Shown in pieces: positions 1 through 7,190 of a DNA stretch of 32,032 bases (position 1 is the stretch's first letter; every line of letters starts with the position of its first letter). A program made the position numbers and the translations under genes. Below the pieces are notes generated by a model. That model was not told the DNA's origin, ran no database searches, and saw nothing but the letters and a program-made list of their open reading frames with translations. Source of the stretch: Lachnoclostridium sp. UBA7097 (lineage in GTDB: Bacteria > Bacillota > Clostridia > Lachnospirales > Lachnospiraceae); contig DKYP01000046.1 of NCBI GenBank assembly GCA_002499945.1, positions 1 to 32,032 of the forward strand, read 5' to 3'.

Positions 1-345
1 AATTATCCCTTTTTATACATAATTTTTATGGGTTTCCAGTTTGGAATAGTAGTGGCAGCATTTAGCAGTATAGGGCTGGCTTTTTCCACGTTCCAGCCAA
101 ATGCTTTTGTAAGCATAGGGATAGCAGGGCTGGTCTTTTTCCTGTCAGCTTCTTATATACCCAAAAATTCAGTTTTTGGCGTTCTGTCTTTAATATCAAT
201 GTTACCATCATTTATAAAATCAACTGATGCTTCCCAGATACTTAATGCATCATGGAGCATATTTTACCCGGTGTTAGTTATAATGGCCAGTGGGTATATT
301 TTTTACCGCCGGCTGGACTGGAGGCTTGGCAATGGAAACATTTAA
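1..345 (+). CDS. Membrane protein, 3' part (probable ABC-2 permease)
   Basis: The reading frame is already open at base 1, so the gene begins outside the window and only its last 114 codons or so are present. What remains is almost entirely hydrophobic, with three to four predicted membrane segments and a short basic C-terminus (RRLDWRLGNGNI). Its stop lies 11 bases past the start of the next membrane-protein gene, and an ABC ATPase follows, so the inference is that it is one of two permease subunits of a small exporter. The visible part carries no family-specific motif, so the permease call depends on context. The first ATG in the window (base 28) is probably internal. Confidence 0.6.
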   Translation, partial: NYPFLYIIFMGFQFGIVVAAFSSIGLAFSTFQPNAFVSIGIAGLVFFLSASYIPKNSVFGVLSLISMLPSFIKSTDASQILNASWSIFYPVLVIMASGYIFYRRLDWRLGNGNI

Positions 346-1234
346 AAGCGCTGCTGCTTTTTCTTTCTGTAATATAAACAGGTGGAAAAAGGACTTAAGG
401 GTATGGCTCGTGCTTTTATTTACCCTGTTTATTATAATAGAATATTTAAAGGGATATACAATATATGGTATGGCAGAGGGCAAAAAAATGACTTTCTGTA
501 TGCTTCCTATACTGTTCCAGACATGTGATATTTCCCTGCGTGCGCCAAAAGTGCTGTGGCATACAGGTTTTATACTTTTGCTGTGTGATGCCCCTTTCCT
601 TTACCAGAATACGCCATATGTAATTATGCGCAGCGGCAGGAAAAAGTGGTGGATTGGGGAATGTATGTATATTTTTGAAGTGGCTTTTATATATATGCTT
701 TTTATAACAATAACAAGTTCTGCTGTATCACTTCCCATAGCCAGCTTTGAAAATGACTGGGGAGAAGCGCTTACAGATTTTTTGTATGGGACGGATACCA
801 TGACGGTTGAACAGCTGCTTGGTAAATACATGCTTGGGCTTGGTGAACCAGCAAGGGCTGTACAAATGTTATACCCTTTTGCGTGCCAGGCATATACATT
901 TTTTACAGGGCTTGCAAGCTTTTTTATCCTTGGACTTCTTATTTACCTTATAAACCTTATGCAGAAAAATATTTTGTGGGGGCTTGGCACTGCCTTTATT
1001 TTTGTATTTCTTGACCCTTTGTTGTATTTTTCTGCAAGTAGTTTAAAAAAATACTGGCTCCAGGCATTTTCACCTGTATGCTGGACAAGTGTGGAGTGCA
1101 TAAATATACTGGGAAGCCGCTTTTTTATCAGTATTCCGTTTGTAACAGCAACAAGTTTAATTGTAATAAGTGTTTTAATTATTTTAATAGCATTGTCTTC
1201 AAGGAAAATTATGGTGGAGGTAAGGGAAGGGTAA
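332..1234 (+). CDS. ABC transporter membrane subunit
   Basis: A 300-residue integral membrane protein with about six hydrophobic segments (around residues 25-40, 75-90, 110-135, 205-225, 230-250 and 275-295). The start at 332 is chosen because a GGAGG lies at 320-324, seven bases upstream; an in-frame ATG at 290 has no ribosome site and lies deep in the preceding gene. The gene overlaps the preceding one by 14 bases and its stop is two bases before the ATPase start, so the three are translated as one operon. The likely role is the permease of an ABC-2-type exporter of the kind used for lantibiotic or peptide immunity, but no substrate can be read from the sequence. There is no extracellular domain of note. 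Confidence 0.65.
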   Translation: METFKSAAAFSFCNINRWKKDLRVWLVLLFTLFIIIEYLKGYTIYGMAEGKKMTFCMLPILFQTCDISLRAPKVLWHTGFILLLCDAPFLYQNTPYVIMRSGRKKWWIGECMYIFEVAFIYMLFITITSSAVSLPIASFENDWGEALTDFLYGTDTMTVEQLLGKYMLGLGEPARAVQMLYPFACQAYTFFTGLASFFILGLLIYLINLMQKNILWGLGTAFIFVFLDPLLYFSASSLKKYWLQAFSPVCWTSVECINILGSRFFISIPFVTATSLIVISVLIILIALSSRKIMVEVREG

Positions 1235-1236
1235 CT

Positions 1237-1896
1237 ATGATAGAGATAAAACATTTGTCAAAAATTATAGATAAAAATATAATTTTAGATGATATTAACA
1301 TGAAACTTGATTATGGGAAAGTATATGGACTGGTTGGCAGGAACGGGTGTGGAAAAACCATGCTTATGCGCCATATACTCGGATTTGTATATAGTACAAA
1401 GGGCAGTATTACTATAGATGGCAAAGTTCTTGGAAAGGACATAGATATGCCGGAAAATGTTGGCGCTATTATAGAAAACCCGGGATTTATTCCAGAGTAC
1501 CCGGGATTTAAAAACCTTAAAATACTGGCTGCCATAAAGGGGAAAATAAAAAATGACGGGATAAGGGAAGCTATGAAATTAACAGGGTTAGACCCTGATG
1601 ACAAAAAGCATGTAGGAAAGTATTCACTAGGCATGAAGCAGCGGCTTGGGATTGCACAGGCGGTAATGGAAAACCCGGATATTTTATTATTAGATGAACC
1701 TATGAACGGGCTTGACAATGAAGGGGTACAGGAGATACGGAAACTGCTTCTTAAAAGAAAAGAGATGGGGAATTTAATAGTAATTGCAAGCCATAATGAA
1801 GAAGATATACGTGTACTTTGTGATGAGATATTTTACTTTGATAAGGGAAAGATTATAAATACAAAACAGAACGTGCATGAAAAAAAAGGTGTTTGA
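1237..1896 (+). CDS. ABC transporter ATP-binding protein
   Basis: A 219-residue ATPase subunit that would power the two preceding membrane proteins from the cytoplasmic face. It has a Walker A motif (GRNGCGKT, near residues 35-42), an ABC signature in the variant form YSLGMKQR and a Walker B followed by the D-loop (ILLLDEPMNGLD), then a switch histidine (IASHN). Length and motifs fit the BcrA/CcmA-type exporters. The start at 1237 has GGGAAGG six bases upstream; longer in-frame starts lie inside the permease gene. LGMKQ in place of LSGGQ is common in this subgroup. The exporter substrate is unknown; peptide antibiotic export or self-protection is a family-level guess. Confidence 0.88.
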   Translation: MIEIKHLSKIIDKNIILDDINMKLDYGKVYGLVGRNGCGKTMLMRHILGFVYSTKGSITIDGKVLGKDIDMPENVGAIIENPGFIPEYPGFKNLKILAAIKGKIKNDGIREAMKLTGLDPDDKKHVGKYSLGMKQRLGIAQAVMENPDILLLDEPMNGLDNEGVQEIRKLLLKRKEMGNLIVIASHNEEDIRVLCDEIFYFDKGKIINTKQNVHEKKGV

Positions 1897-1978
1897 GAAA
1901 TATACTTCAAAGGTGCATCTTGAAATATTATAATAGGTGATTTTGCAGATAAGGATATGCTTTAGGATAGAACACAGT

Positions 1979-2007
1979 TTGACTTGTAATGCCAAATAAT
2001 GTATACT
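1979..2007 (+). promoter_or_regulatory. Sigma-A promoter for gpmI
   Basis: TTGACT at 1979-1984 and TATACT at 2002-2007 are separated by exactly 17 bases, a near-consensus vegetative promoter about 50 bases upstream of the gpmI start. It separates gpmI transcription from the ABC operon upstream, for which no clear terminator is seen. Confidence 0.8.
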
Positions 2008-2056
2008 TTCTATTTAAGGGAACAGTTAATTAAGTATGTATAGAAAGGATATTGTT

Positions 2057-3601
2057 ATGAGTAAAAAACCAGTTGTTTTAATGGTACTTGACGGATATGG
2101 ACTGAATGACAGGACAGAAGGGAATGCTATTGCACAGGCAGATACACCTGTTATGGACAAGCTTATGGCAGAATGCCCGTTCCAGAAAGGGAATGCGAGC
2201 GGACTTGCCGTAGGGCTTCCTGACGGCCAGATGGGTAATTCCGAAGTAGGGCATATGAATATTGGCGCAGGACGCATTATTTACCAGGAGCTTACACGTA
2301 TTACAAAAGCTATTGAAGAAGGAACATTTTTTGAAAATAAGGCACTTCTTTCTGCTATAGAGAATGTTAAAAAGAATAATTCAGACCTGCACTTATACGG
2401 GCTTTTATCAGATGGCGGCGTGCACAGCCACAATACACATCTTTACGGGCTTTTAGAGCTTGCCAAAAGAAATGGTGTAAAGAATGTATTTATACACACA
2501 TTCCTTGACGGGCGTGATACACCTCCGGCATCAGGCAAGGGCTTTATTGAAGAACTCCAGGCTAAAATTGATGAAATTGGTGTGGGAAAGATTGCAAGTG
2601 TACATGGGCGTTATTATGCAATGGACAGGGATAATAACTGGGACCGTGTTGAAAAGGCATATAATGCACTTGTAAAGGGAGAGGGCGTCCTTGCCACTGA
2701 TGCTGTACAGGCAGTTGCAGATTCTTATGCTGCCGGCGTTAATGATGAATTTGTTGTTCCTACTGTTATTACTGAAGATGGAAAGGCAGTTGCCACAATT
2801 AAGCCAGATGATTCAATTATATTCTTTAACTTCCGTCCTGACAGGGCAAGGGAGATTACACGTACATTCTGTGATGAAAGCTTTGATAAGTTTGAACGTG
2901 TTAATGGTTTTATGCCACTCACATATATATGCTTTACAGATTATGATGAAACAATAGGCAACAAGCAGGTTGCATTTGAGAAAGAAAGCATTACAAATAC
3001 TTTTGGCGAATTTCTTGCAGCTAATGGCAAGACACAGCTGCGCCTTGCTGAAACTGAGAAATATGCACATGTAACATTTTTCTTTAATGGTGGTATAGAA
3101 GAGCCTAATAAGGATGAGGAGCGTTCCCTTGTTAAATCGCCGGATGTAGCAACTTATGACTTAAAGCCTGAAATGAGCGCACCTGAGGTTGGTGAAAGGC
3201 TTGATGCTGCGATAACATCAGGTAAATATGATGTTATTGTTATTAACTTTGCAAACCCTGACATGGTAGGGCATACAGGCGTGATATCTGCTGCAATCAA
3301 GGCAGTTGAGCGTATTGACCAGTGTGTAGGTTCTGCTGTGGAAGCAATTAAAAAAGTGGATGGTGTACTGTTTATTTGTGCTGACCACGGCAATGCAGAG
3401 CAGATGGTTGATTATGAAACAGGTATTCCATTTACAGCACACACAACAAATCCTGTGCCATTTATCCTTGTAAACTATGATAAGGATTATACACTCCGTG
3501 AAGGCGGATGCCTTGCTGATATAGCACCAACACTTATTGAGATTATGGGGCTTAAGCAGCCGAAGGAAATGACAGGCAAATCACTTCTTGTAAGAAAGTA
3601 A
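2057..3601 (+). CDS. gpmI: 2,3-bisphosphoglycerate-independent phosphoglycerate mutase
   Basis: Interconverts 3-phosphoglycerate and 2-phosphoglycerate in glycolysis in the cytoplasm, using two manganese ions and a phosphoserine. The 514-residue length is typical. The catalytic serine is Ser62 in GNSEVGHMNIG, the first metal aspartate is in VLDGYG near the N-terminus, and the second metal site shows as CADHGNAE near the C-terminus; HGRYYAMDRD and the substrate-binding FRPDR are also present. The start at 2057 is preferred over the in-frame ATG at 2036 because GAAAGGA sits seven bases upstream and the protein then begins MSKKPVVLMVLDGYG as in the family. It has its own promoter and is followed after 16 bases by a SUKH-like gene. 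Confidence 0.97.
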   Translation: MSKKPVVLMVLDGYGLNDRTEGNAIAQADTPVMDKLMAECPFQKGNASGLAVGLPDGQMGNSEVGHMNIGAGRIIYQELTRITKAIEEGTFFENKALLSAIENVKKNNSDLHLYGLLSDGGVHSHNTHLYGLLELAKRNGVKNVFIHTFLDGRDTPPASGKGFIEELQAKIDEIGVGKIASVHGRYYAMDRDNNWDRVEKAYNALVKGEGVLATDAVQAVADSYAAGVNDEFVVPTVITEDGKAVATIKPDDSIIFFNFRPDRAREITRTFCDESFDKFERVNGFMPLTYICFTDYDETIGNKQVAFEKESITNTFGEFLAANGKTQLRLAETEKYAHVTFFFNGGIEEPNKDEERSLVKSPDVATYDLKPEMSAPEVGERLDAAITSGKYDVIVINFANPDMVGHTGVISAAIKAVERIDQCVGSAVEAIKKVDGVLFICADHGNAEQMVDYETGIPFTAHTTNPVPFILVNYDKDYTLREGGCLADIAPTLIEIMGLKQPKEMTGKSLLVRK

Positions 3602-3617
3602 TTTATGGGGTATACGG

Positions 3618-4289
3618 ATGTCAGAGTTTTGGGATTTAATTAAAACACTTTTTGCTGTTGATAAACTGTATGGCTGTACAAGTGAGGAAGTTAATGCTTT
3701 AAAACAGAAATTCGGACAGATACCAGAGGTAGTGGAAGAGTTTTACCTTACAGCAGGAAGGACAAAAGAGTTCCAGCATGGACAGGATACATTTATCATG
3801 CCAGAACATTATAAAGAATACAGCTGGCTTGAACAGGCTGGCGGCCTAGTCCTTCTTGAAGAGAACCAGGGGTGTTGTGAGGCATATATAAAGAAAGAAG
3901 ATTTGTCACTTCCTGACCCTCCTGTGTATGTTTCCTGGGAAGGCGGGGAAGCAGCATTATGTGCAGCATCAGCAAGTGAATTTCTAATGGCAGCGCTTGC
4001 ATATGAAGCAGCGTTTACATTTGAATATAACCCGGAGGACTTCTATTATGTAGACGGGGAAGATATAGAAGAATTTAAATCAAGGCTTAAACAGTACCCG
4101 TTTAAAATGCAAACATGGCTGTGTGATACAGAAATTACATTTTACAGCAATGACCCTTGTAACCTGGTGGCAGCACTTTATTCAGAAAGCATAGAAGATG
4201 ATGGATTACAGCTGGTTTATGGTGCTGTAAATAAAGAAGCATATAATAAGCTGGAAAAAGCACTTGAAGGTGTCTGTGAACCATTCTGA
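3618..4289 (+). CDS. SMI1/KNR4 (SUKH)-like protein
   Basis: A 223-residue soluble protein with no signal peptide. The first part reads like a SUKH domain: a helix with a proline before the core (FGQIPEVVEEFYLTAG), a variable loop, then LEQAGGLVLLEENQG and a strand DPPVYVSW around residues 70-105. The second half (from about residue 120) is acidic and rich in aromatic residues and has no match I recognise. SUKH proteins are often immunity proteins for contact-dependent toxins, but stand-alone housekeeping relatives are common and no toxin gene is nearby. It sits 16 bases after gpmI, probably cotranscribed, and ends just before a strong bidirectional terminator. Family assignment is moderate, function unknown. 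Confidence 0.6.
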   Translation: MSEFWDLIKTLFAVDKLYGCTSEEVNALKQKFGQIPEVVEEFYLTAGRTKEFQHGQDTFIMPEHYKEYSWLEQAGGLVLLEENQGCCEAYIKKEDLSLPDPPVYVSWEGGEAALCAASASEFLMAALAYEAAFTFEYNPEDFYYVDGEDIEEFKSRLKQYPFKMQTWLCDTEITFYSNDPCNLVAALYSESIEDDGLQLVYGAVNKEAYNKLEKALEGVCEPF

Positions 4290-4306
4290 TACTATATATA
4301 TTTTTT

Positions 4307-4352
4307 AAAAAGCCAGAAAACCCTGGAGTTACACCCGGGTTTCCTGGCTTTT
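4307..4352. terminator. Bidirectional intrinsic terminator
   Basis: An inverted repeat pairs 4307-4323 with 4337-4352 (core GCCAGAAAACCC against GGGTTTCCTGGC, one mismatch), flanked by an A-run on the left and a T-run on the right. It lies between two convergent genes and would stop transcription from both sides. Confidence 0.88.
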
Positions 4353-4359
4353 GGTTTTA

Positions 4360-5712
4360 TTATCCGGCAATCTGGATAATCTTCTCCATATCTGCAATCA
4401 GGTTTCTTGAATAATCCTTAGCTTCTGCATAAACCTGGCTTGCTGTATGGTAGTCACCATTCTCTATTGCATTTATAACTTTAGCCCCGTATCCATGGAA
4501 CTTTTTATGTTTTGCACCAAGTTCAATCCATATTGGCAATACACCTGGTATCTTTGGCATAAGTGCATTATAGAAATGCCCGAAACCGCATTTGGACGGG
4601 TCAAGCTGTAATGGCAGGACTGACTGTTCCATTATCATCCTTTCAAGGTTGCCAAGCCATGTATTATGTGCTGTAATTGCATTGTCCATATACTTTGTAA
4701 ATTCATGGTTCTTCATATGGTAAAATGCATCATCAGACATACTTCCCATCTGCTTTACTGTTTCATCAAGTATCTTCTCTATATCTGCCACAGGCTCTGT
4801 GGATTTCCTTAGTTCCTGTTCTACTTTACGCATAAAACCTGTACTGTCAGCCAGCTGGTTCTCCATTTCTGCCATTGTACTGGTAATTTCCTCACTTACA
4901 GCGGCAATGGAACTGACCGCTTCATTAACCTCAGAAATATGTTTTTTATTATCATTATTTAATGCCCACACCTGTTCAATCCTGTCTGTTACATTGCCAA
5001 GCGCATTAATAGTTTCAACAGTGCTTGCCTGGCTTTTATGTGAAGCATTCCTTATCTCTTCCATAAAACTTCCCATAGTCCCTGTAAGCTTCTGTGTTTC
5101 CTCCGCAAGCCCGCGTATTTCAGTGGCTACAACAGCAAACCCCTTACCTGCTTCACCTGCCTTTGCTGCCTCTATGGAAGCATTTAACGCAAGGAGGTTT
5201 GTCTGTAAAGATATAGTATCAATTCCTGCAATAAGCCCAGTCATATGGTTAATAATTTCCATAAGCTGTTCCATGTCTTTCTGCATTTCCTGGGAATTTT
5301 CAATAGTCTGTCCGGCAAGGTTCTTTATTACCGTAAGTTCTTCCTGGCTCTGCCCTGTTTTTTTATGTACTTCTTCAGTTTTGGAGGAAATTTCAATAAT
5401 TGTGTTAGTCAGTTCTTCATGCTGGCTGTTTGTATGCCCGGAACTGCCAGATGTACCAAAAATAGTTTCTGCCGCTTTGGATACCCTGTGGCAGATATCG
5501 TGAATTTCCATGGTCTGGTGGTGCATTGCCAAATCAAGGGAACTTATCTGCATAACTGCCTTAATATTCTTTTCAAAAACCTCCGCAAACTGTTTCCTGC
5601 CATCAGACAGCCTGTGGTAAATATTATCCAGTCCAGGTACTTTAGTATAATCCATTTCTTTTAACTCCGAAACCGCCTTTAACAGTATGTTTTTTTTGCT
5701 TCTTAAACGCAT
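4360..5712 (-). CDS. Cytoplasmic methyl-accepting chemotaxis protein with C-terminal CZB domain
   Basis: A 450-residue soluble chemoreceptor; there is no membrane segment. The signalling hairpin tip is clear at about residues 159-205 (IDTISLQTNLLALNASIEAA, then GKGFAVVATEIRGLAEET), the part that contacts CheA and CheW. The C-terminal 110 residues form a chemoreceptor zinc-binding (CZB) domain, with the ligand set His349 (AHNTWL), Cys375 (SKCGFGHFY), His402 and His406 (KHKKFH). In this family the Cys/zinc site senses zinc or oxidants such as hypochlorous acid; ligand here is an inference. The N-terminal 80 residues have no recognised sensory domain. The start has GGAGGT six bases upstream. The presence of this gene implies a chemotaxis system elsewhere in the genome; no che genes are in the window. 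Confidence 0.93.
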   Translation of the reverse strand: MRLRSKKNILLKAVSELKEMDYTKVPGLDNIYHRLSDGRKQFAEVFEKNIKAVMQISSLDLAMHHQTMEIHDICHRVSKAAETIFGTSGSSGHTNSQHEELTNTIIEISSKTEEVHKKTGQSQEELTVIKNLAGQTIENSQEMQKDMEQLMEIINHMTGLIAGIDTISLQTNLLALNASIEAAKAGEAGKGFAVVATEIRGLAEETQKLTGTMGSFMEEIRNASHKSQASTVETINALGNVTDRIEQVWALNNDNKKHISEVNEAVSSIAAVSEEITSTMAEMENQLADSTGFMRKVEQELRKSTEPVADIEKILDETVKQMGSMSDDAFYHMKNHEFTKYMDNAITAHNTWLGNLERMIMEQSVLPLQLDPSKCGFGHFYNALMPKIPGVLPIWIELGAKHKKFHGYGAKVINAIENGDYHTASQVYAEAKDYSRNLIADMEKIIQIAG

Positions 5713-5767
5713 ATTCTACCTCCAGGTTTACAGGGCAGTACAGGACCACCAATATATTTTTATTGCC

Positions 5768-5796
5768 ATGATAAACGATATTCTTCATTTTTGCAA
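5768..5796 (-). promoter_or_regulatory. Candidate promoter for the CZB chemoreceptor
   Basis: Read on the minus strand, TTGCAA (5791-5796) and TATCAT (5768-5773) are 17 bases apart, about 55 bases before the start codon. I looked for a sigma-28 (flagellar) box and did not find a convincing one, so the gene may be vegetatively expressed. Confidence 0.45.
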
Positions 5797-5901
5797 CATT
5801 TTTATATGTAAATTAGATGTCCATTTTATAAATATATAATATATTATTTTATAATATATTTAAATCTGAAATGTTTTCCAGCAGGTAAAAATGCAGGATA
5901 A

Positions 5902-6210
5902 TTATATTCCCAGCTGTTTTGTTATCTCTTTTAACTTATTCCAGTCACATATATGTTTTTCAAGGATGCTGGTACCTTCTTTTGTTATCTGGTAATACTT
6001 ACGCTTTGGCCCGTTAGATTCTTCGCCAAAGTATATAACTGTAGCACCTTCTTTTTTTAATCTTCTTAGAATTGCGTAGAATGTACTGTCATTGACTTCG
6101 GGAAATATAACTTTCATTTCCCTCATTAAATTGTATCCATAATAATCCTTCTGGGACAATTTATACAATAAACACATTTCCAGAACACCTTTTTTAATTT
6201 GTGCGTCCAA
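5902..6210 (-). CDS. PadR-family transcriptional regulator
   Basis: A 102-residue winged-helix repressor of the short PadR type. It has the typical opening (IKKGVLEMCLLYKLSQKDYYGYNLMREM), the wing residues preceded by STFYAILRRLKKEG, and PKRKYYQITKEG at the wing. It starts with TTG at 6210, preceded by AAAGGGG about eight bases upstream, inside the last 17 bases of the HAAS gene, so the two are translationally coupled. In Firmicutes PadR genes commonly travel with HAAS/DUF1700 membrane genes and repress the shared operon; here the usual order is reversed, with the regulator second. The effector is unknown. Confidence 0.9.
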   Translation of the reverse strand: MDAQIKKGVLEMCLLYKLSQKDYYGYNLMREMKVIFPEVNDSTFYAILRRLKKEGATVIYFGEESNGPKRKYYQITKEGTSILEKHICDWNKLKEITKQLGI

Positions 6211-6997
6211 TTTTTTTGCCCCTTTCTTTTATCATTATGTAAACACAATAAATAAACAGAACAGGAATACAGGCAAGATAAGGCGTAAAAATAAATTCCA
6301 TATTGTCTGTTGTTTCTAAATTTTTTAGAAATGCTGCATATAAAAACAGGCTGTTTATTATTGATATACTTTGTATAACAGTAAAGAACATATAAATATT
6401 GCCATCAAGCATTTTCTTTAAAAAGAGTATTGCTGATATAAATAAAACCACTGAAACAGAATAAATTATAATAGTTATAATTTTACCCAGGGATGTAGCA
6501 TATCCCTTATCTGCAATGCCTGGTATTATAATATATGAAAGCACCTGTAGTAAAATAAACAATATAAATATAAATAACTGGCTTTTAATAAATATATCTT
6601 TCTTTTGCCTGGTATTCCCAATGATATCCAGTAAACAGTTATTGCCAGCAAGAAACCAGATAATAACAGAACTGCATGCCACAAATATATAAGAAGCAGT
6701 ATCTGGCGGAAGAAAGGCAAAGGAGAGGAAAGCCGCCAGTGTACATGTTGCCAGTAAGAGTTTTTTAATGATTACCAGCATATTCCTTTTAATGCTGCCT
6801 TTACCTGTTTCTTTGAGAAGTTTCTTTACAAATGTTACAGGGCTTCCATATTCTTTAATTATTTCTGTGTCTGGCCTGCCTTCATTATGTGCAGATTCAA
6901 AGTGGGAGTTTAATTCTTCAAGTGTATCCTGGATTTCTGAAGAAGTGAAGTGGAACAACATTGCATTTTTGATAGTAAGCAGATATTTTTCTTTCAT
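6194..6997 (-). CDS. HAAS (DUF1700)-type membrane protein
   Basis: A 267-residue protein. The first 65 residues resemble the HAAS helical domain (LEELNSHFESAHNEGRPDTEIIKEYGSP), a cytoplasmic domain usually linked to PadR proteins. It is followed by about six hydrophobic segments from residue 75 to the end. The start at 6997 is chosen because GGAGG lies six to seven bases upstream; an upstream in-frame ATG at 7030 lacks a ribosome site. The gene shares 17 bases with the PadR gene downstream and is driven by a strong promoter. HAAS proteins are thought to act in envelope-stress or membrane regulation, but the biochemical role is not established. Confidence 0.75.
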   Translation of the reverse strand: MKEKYLLTIKNAMLFHFTSSEIQDTLEELNSHFESAHNEGRPDTEIIKEYGSPVTFVKKLLKETGKGSIKRNMLVIIKKLLLATCTLAAFLSFAFLPPDTASYIFVACSSVIIWFLAGNNCLLDIIGNTRQKKDIFIKSQLFIFILFILLQVLSYIIIPGIADKGYATSLGKIITIIIYSVSVVLFISAILFLKKMLDGNIYMFFTVIQSISIINSLFLYAAFLKNLETTDNMEFIFTPYLACIPVLFIYCVYIMIKERGKKIGRTN

Positions 6998-7050
6998 AAA
7001 ATTACCTCCGTTCTGCGCTGTTTTGCGCATGTATTTGTTTATAGCTGGTA

Positions 7051-7088
7051 ATTTTATTATAACATCTACTGTTCAAAAGTCAATAGTA
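7051..7088 (-). promoter_or_regulatory. Promoter and likely PadR operator for the HAAS-padR operon
   Basis: On the minus strand TTGACT (7078-7083) and TATAAT (7056-7061) are 16 bases apart. A dyad, TACTGTT at 7067-7073 and AATAGTA at 7082-7088 (six of seven positions paired), overlaps the -35 box. That is where an autoregulating PadR protein would be expected to bind; the operator role is inference. Confidence 0.65.
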
Positions 7089-7114
7089 ATAAACAATAGA
7101 AATGTTAAAAAATA

Positions 7115-7159
7115 ACCAGAAAAGCCTGCCATATATCAATTACAGCAGGTTTTTCTGGT
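7115..7159 (-). terminator. Terminator of the glutamine synthetase gene
   Basis: A 15-base inverted repeat pairs 7115-7129 with 7145-7159 (ACCAGAAAAGCCTGC against GCAGGTTTTTCTGGT, one G-U), followed on the minus strand by a TTATTTTTT run. It lies 32 bases past the gene's stop codon. Confidence 0.85.
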
Positions 7160-7190
7160 ATAAAATTATATAATAATTATTTTTGCAGGA

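Noticed and set aside
1897..1935. AT-rich inverted repeat (TTCAA/TTGAA, AATAT/ATATT) after the first ABC operon
   Set aside because: Weak stem with a bulge and no T-run; not credible as a terminator.
4799..5503. Plus-strand open frame of 234 codons opposite the chemoreceptor
   Set aside because: It mirrors the reverse complement of a clear MCP coding region, shows low-complexity Ser/Ile/Leu composition and lacks a ribosome site.
5713..5901. Search for a sigma-28 (flagellar) promoter before the chemoreceptor
   Set aside because: No TAAA-15-GCCGATA-like pair; a vegetative-type match fits better.
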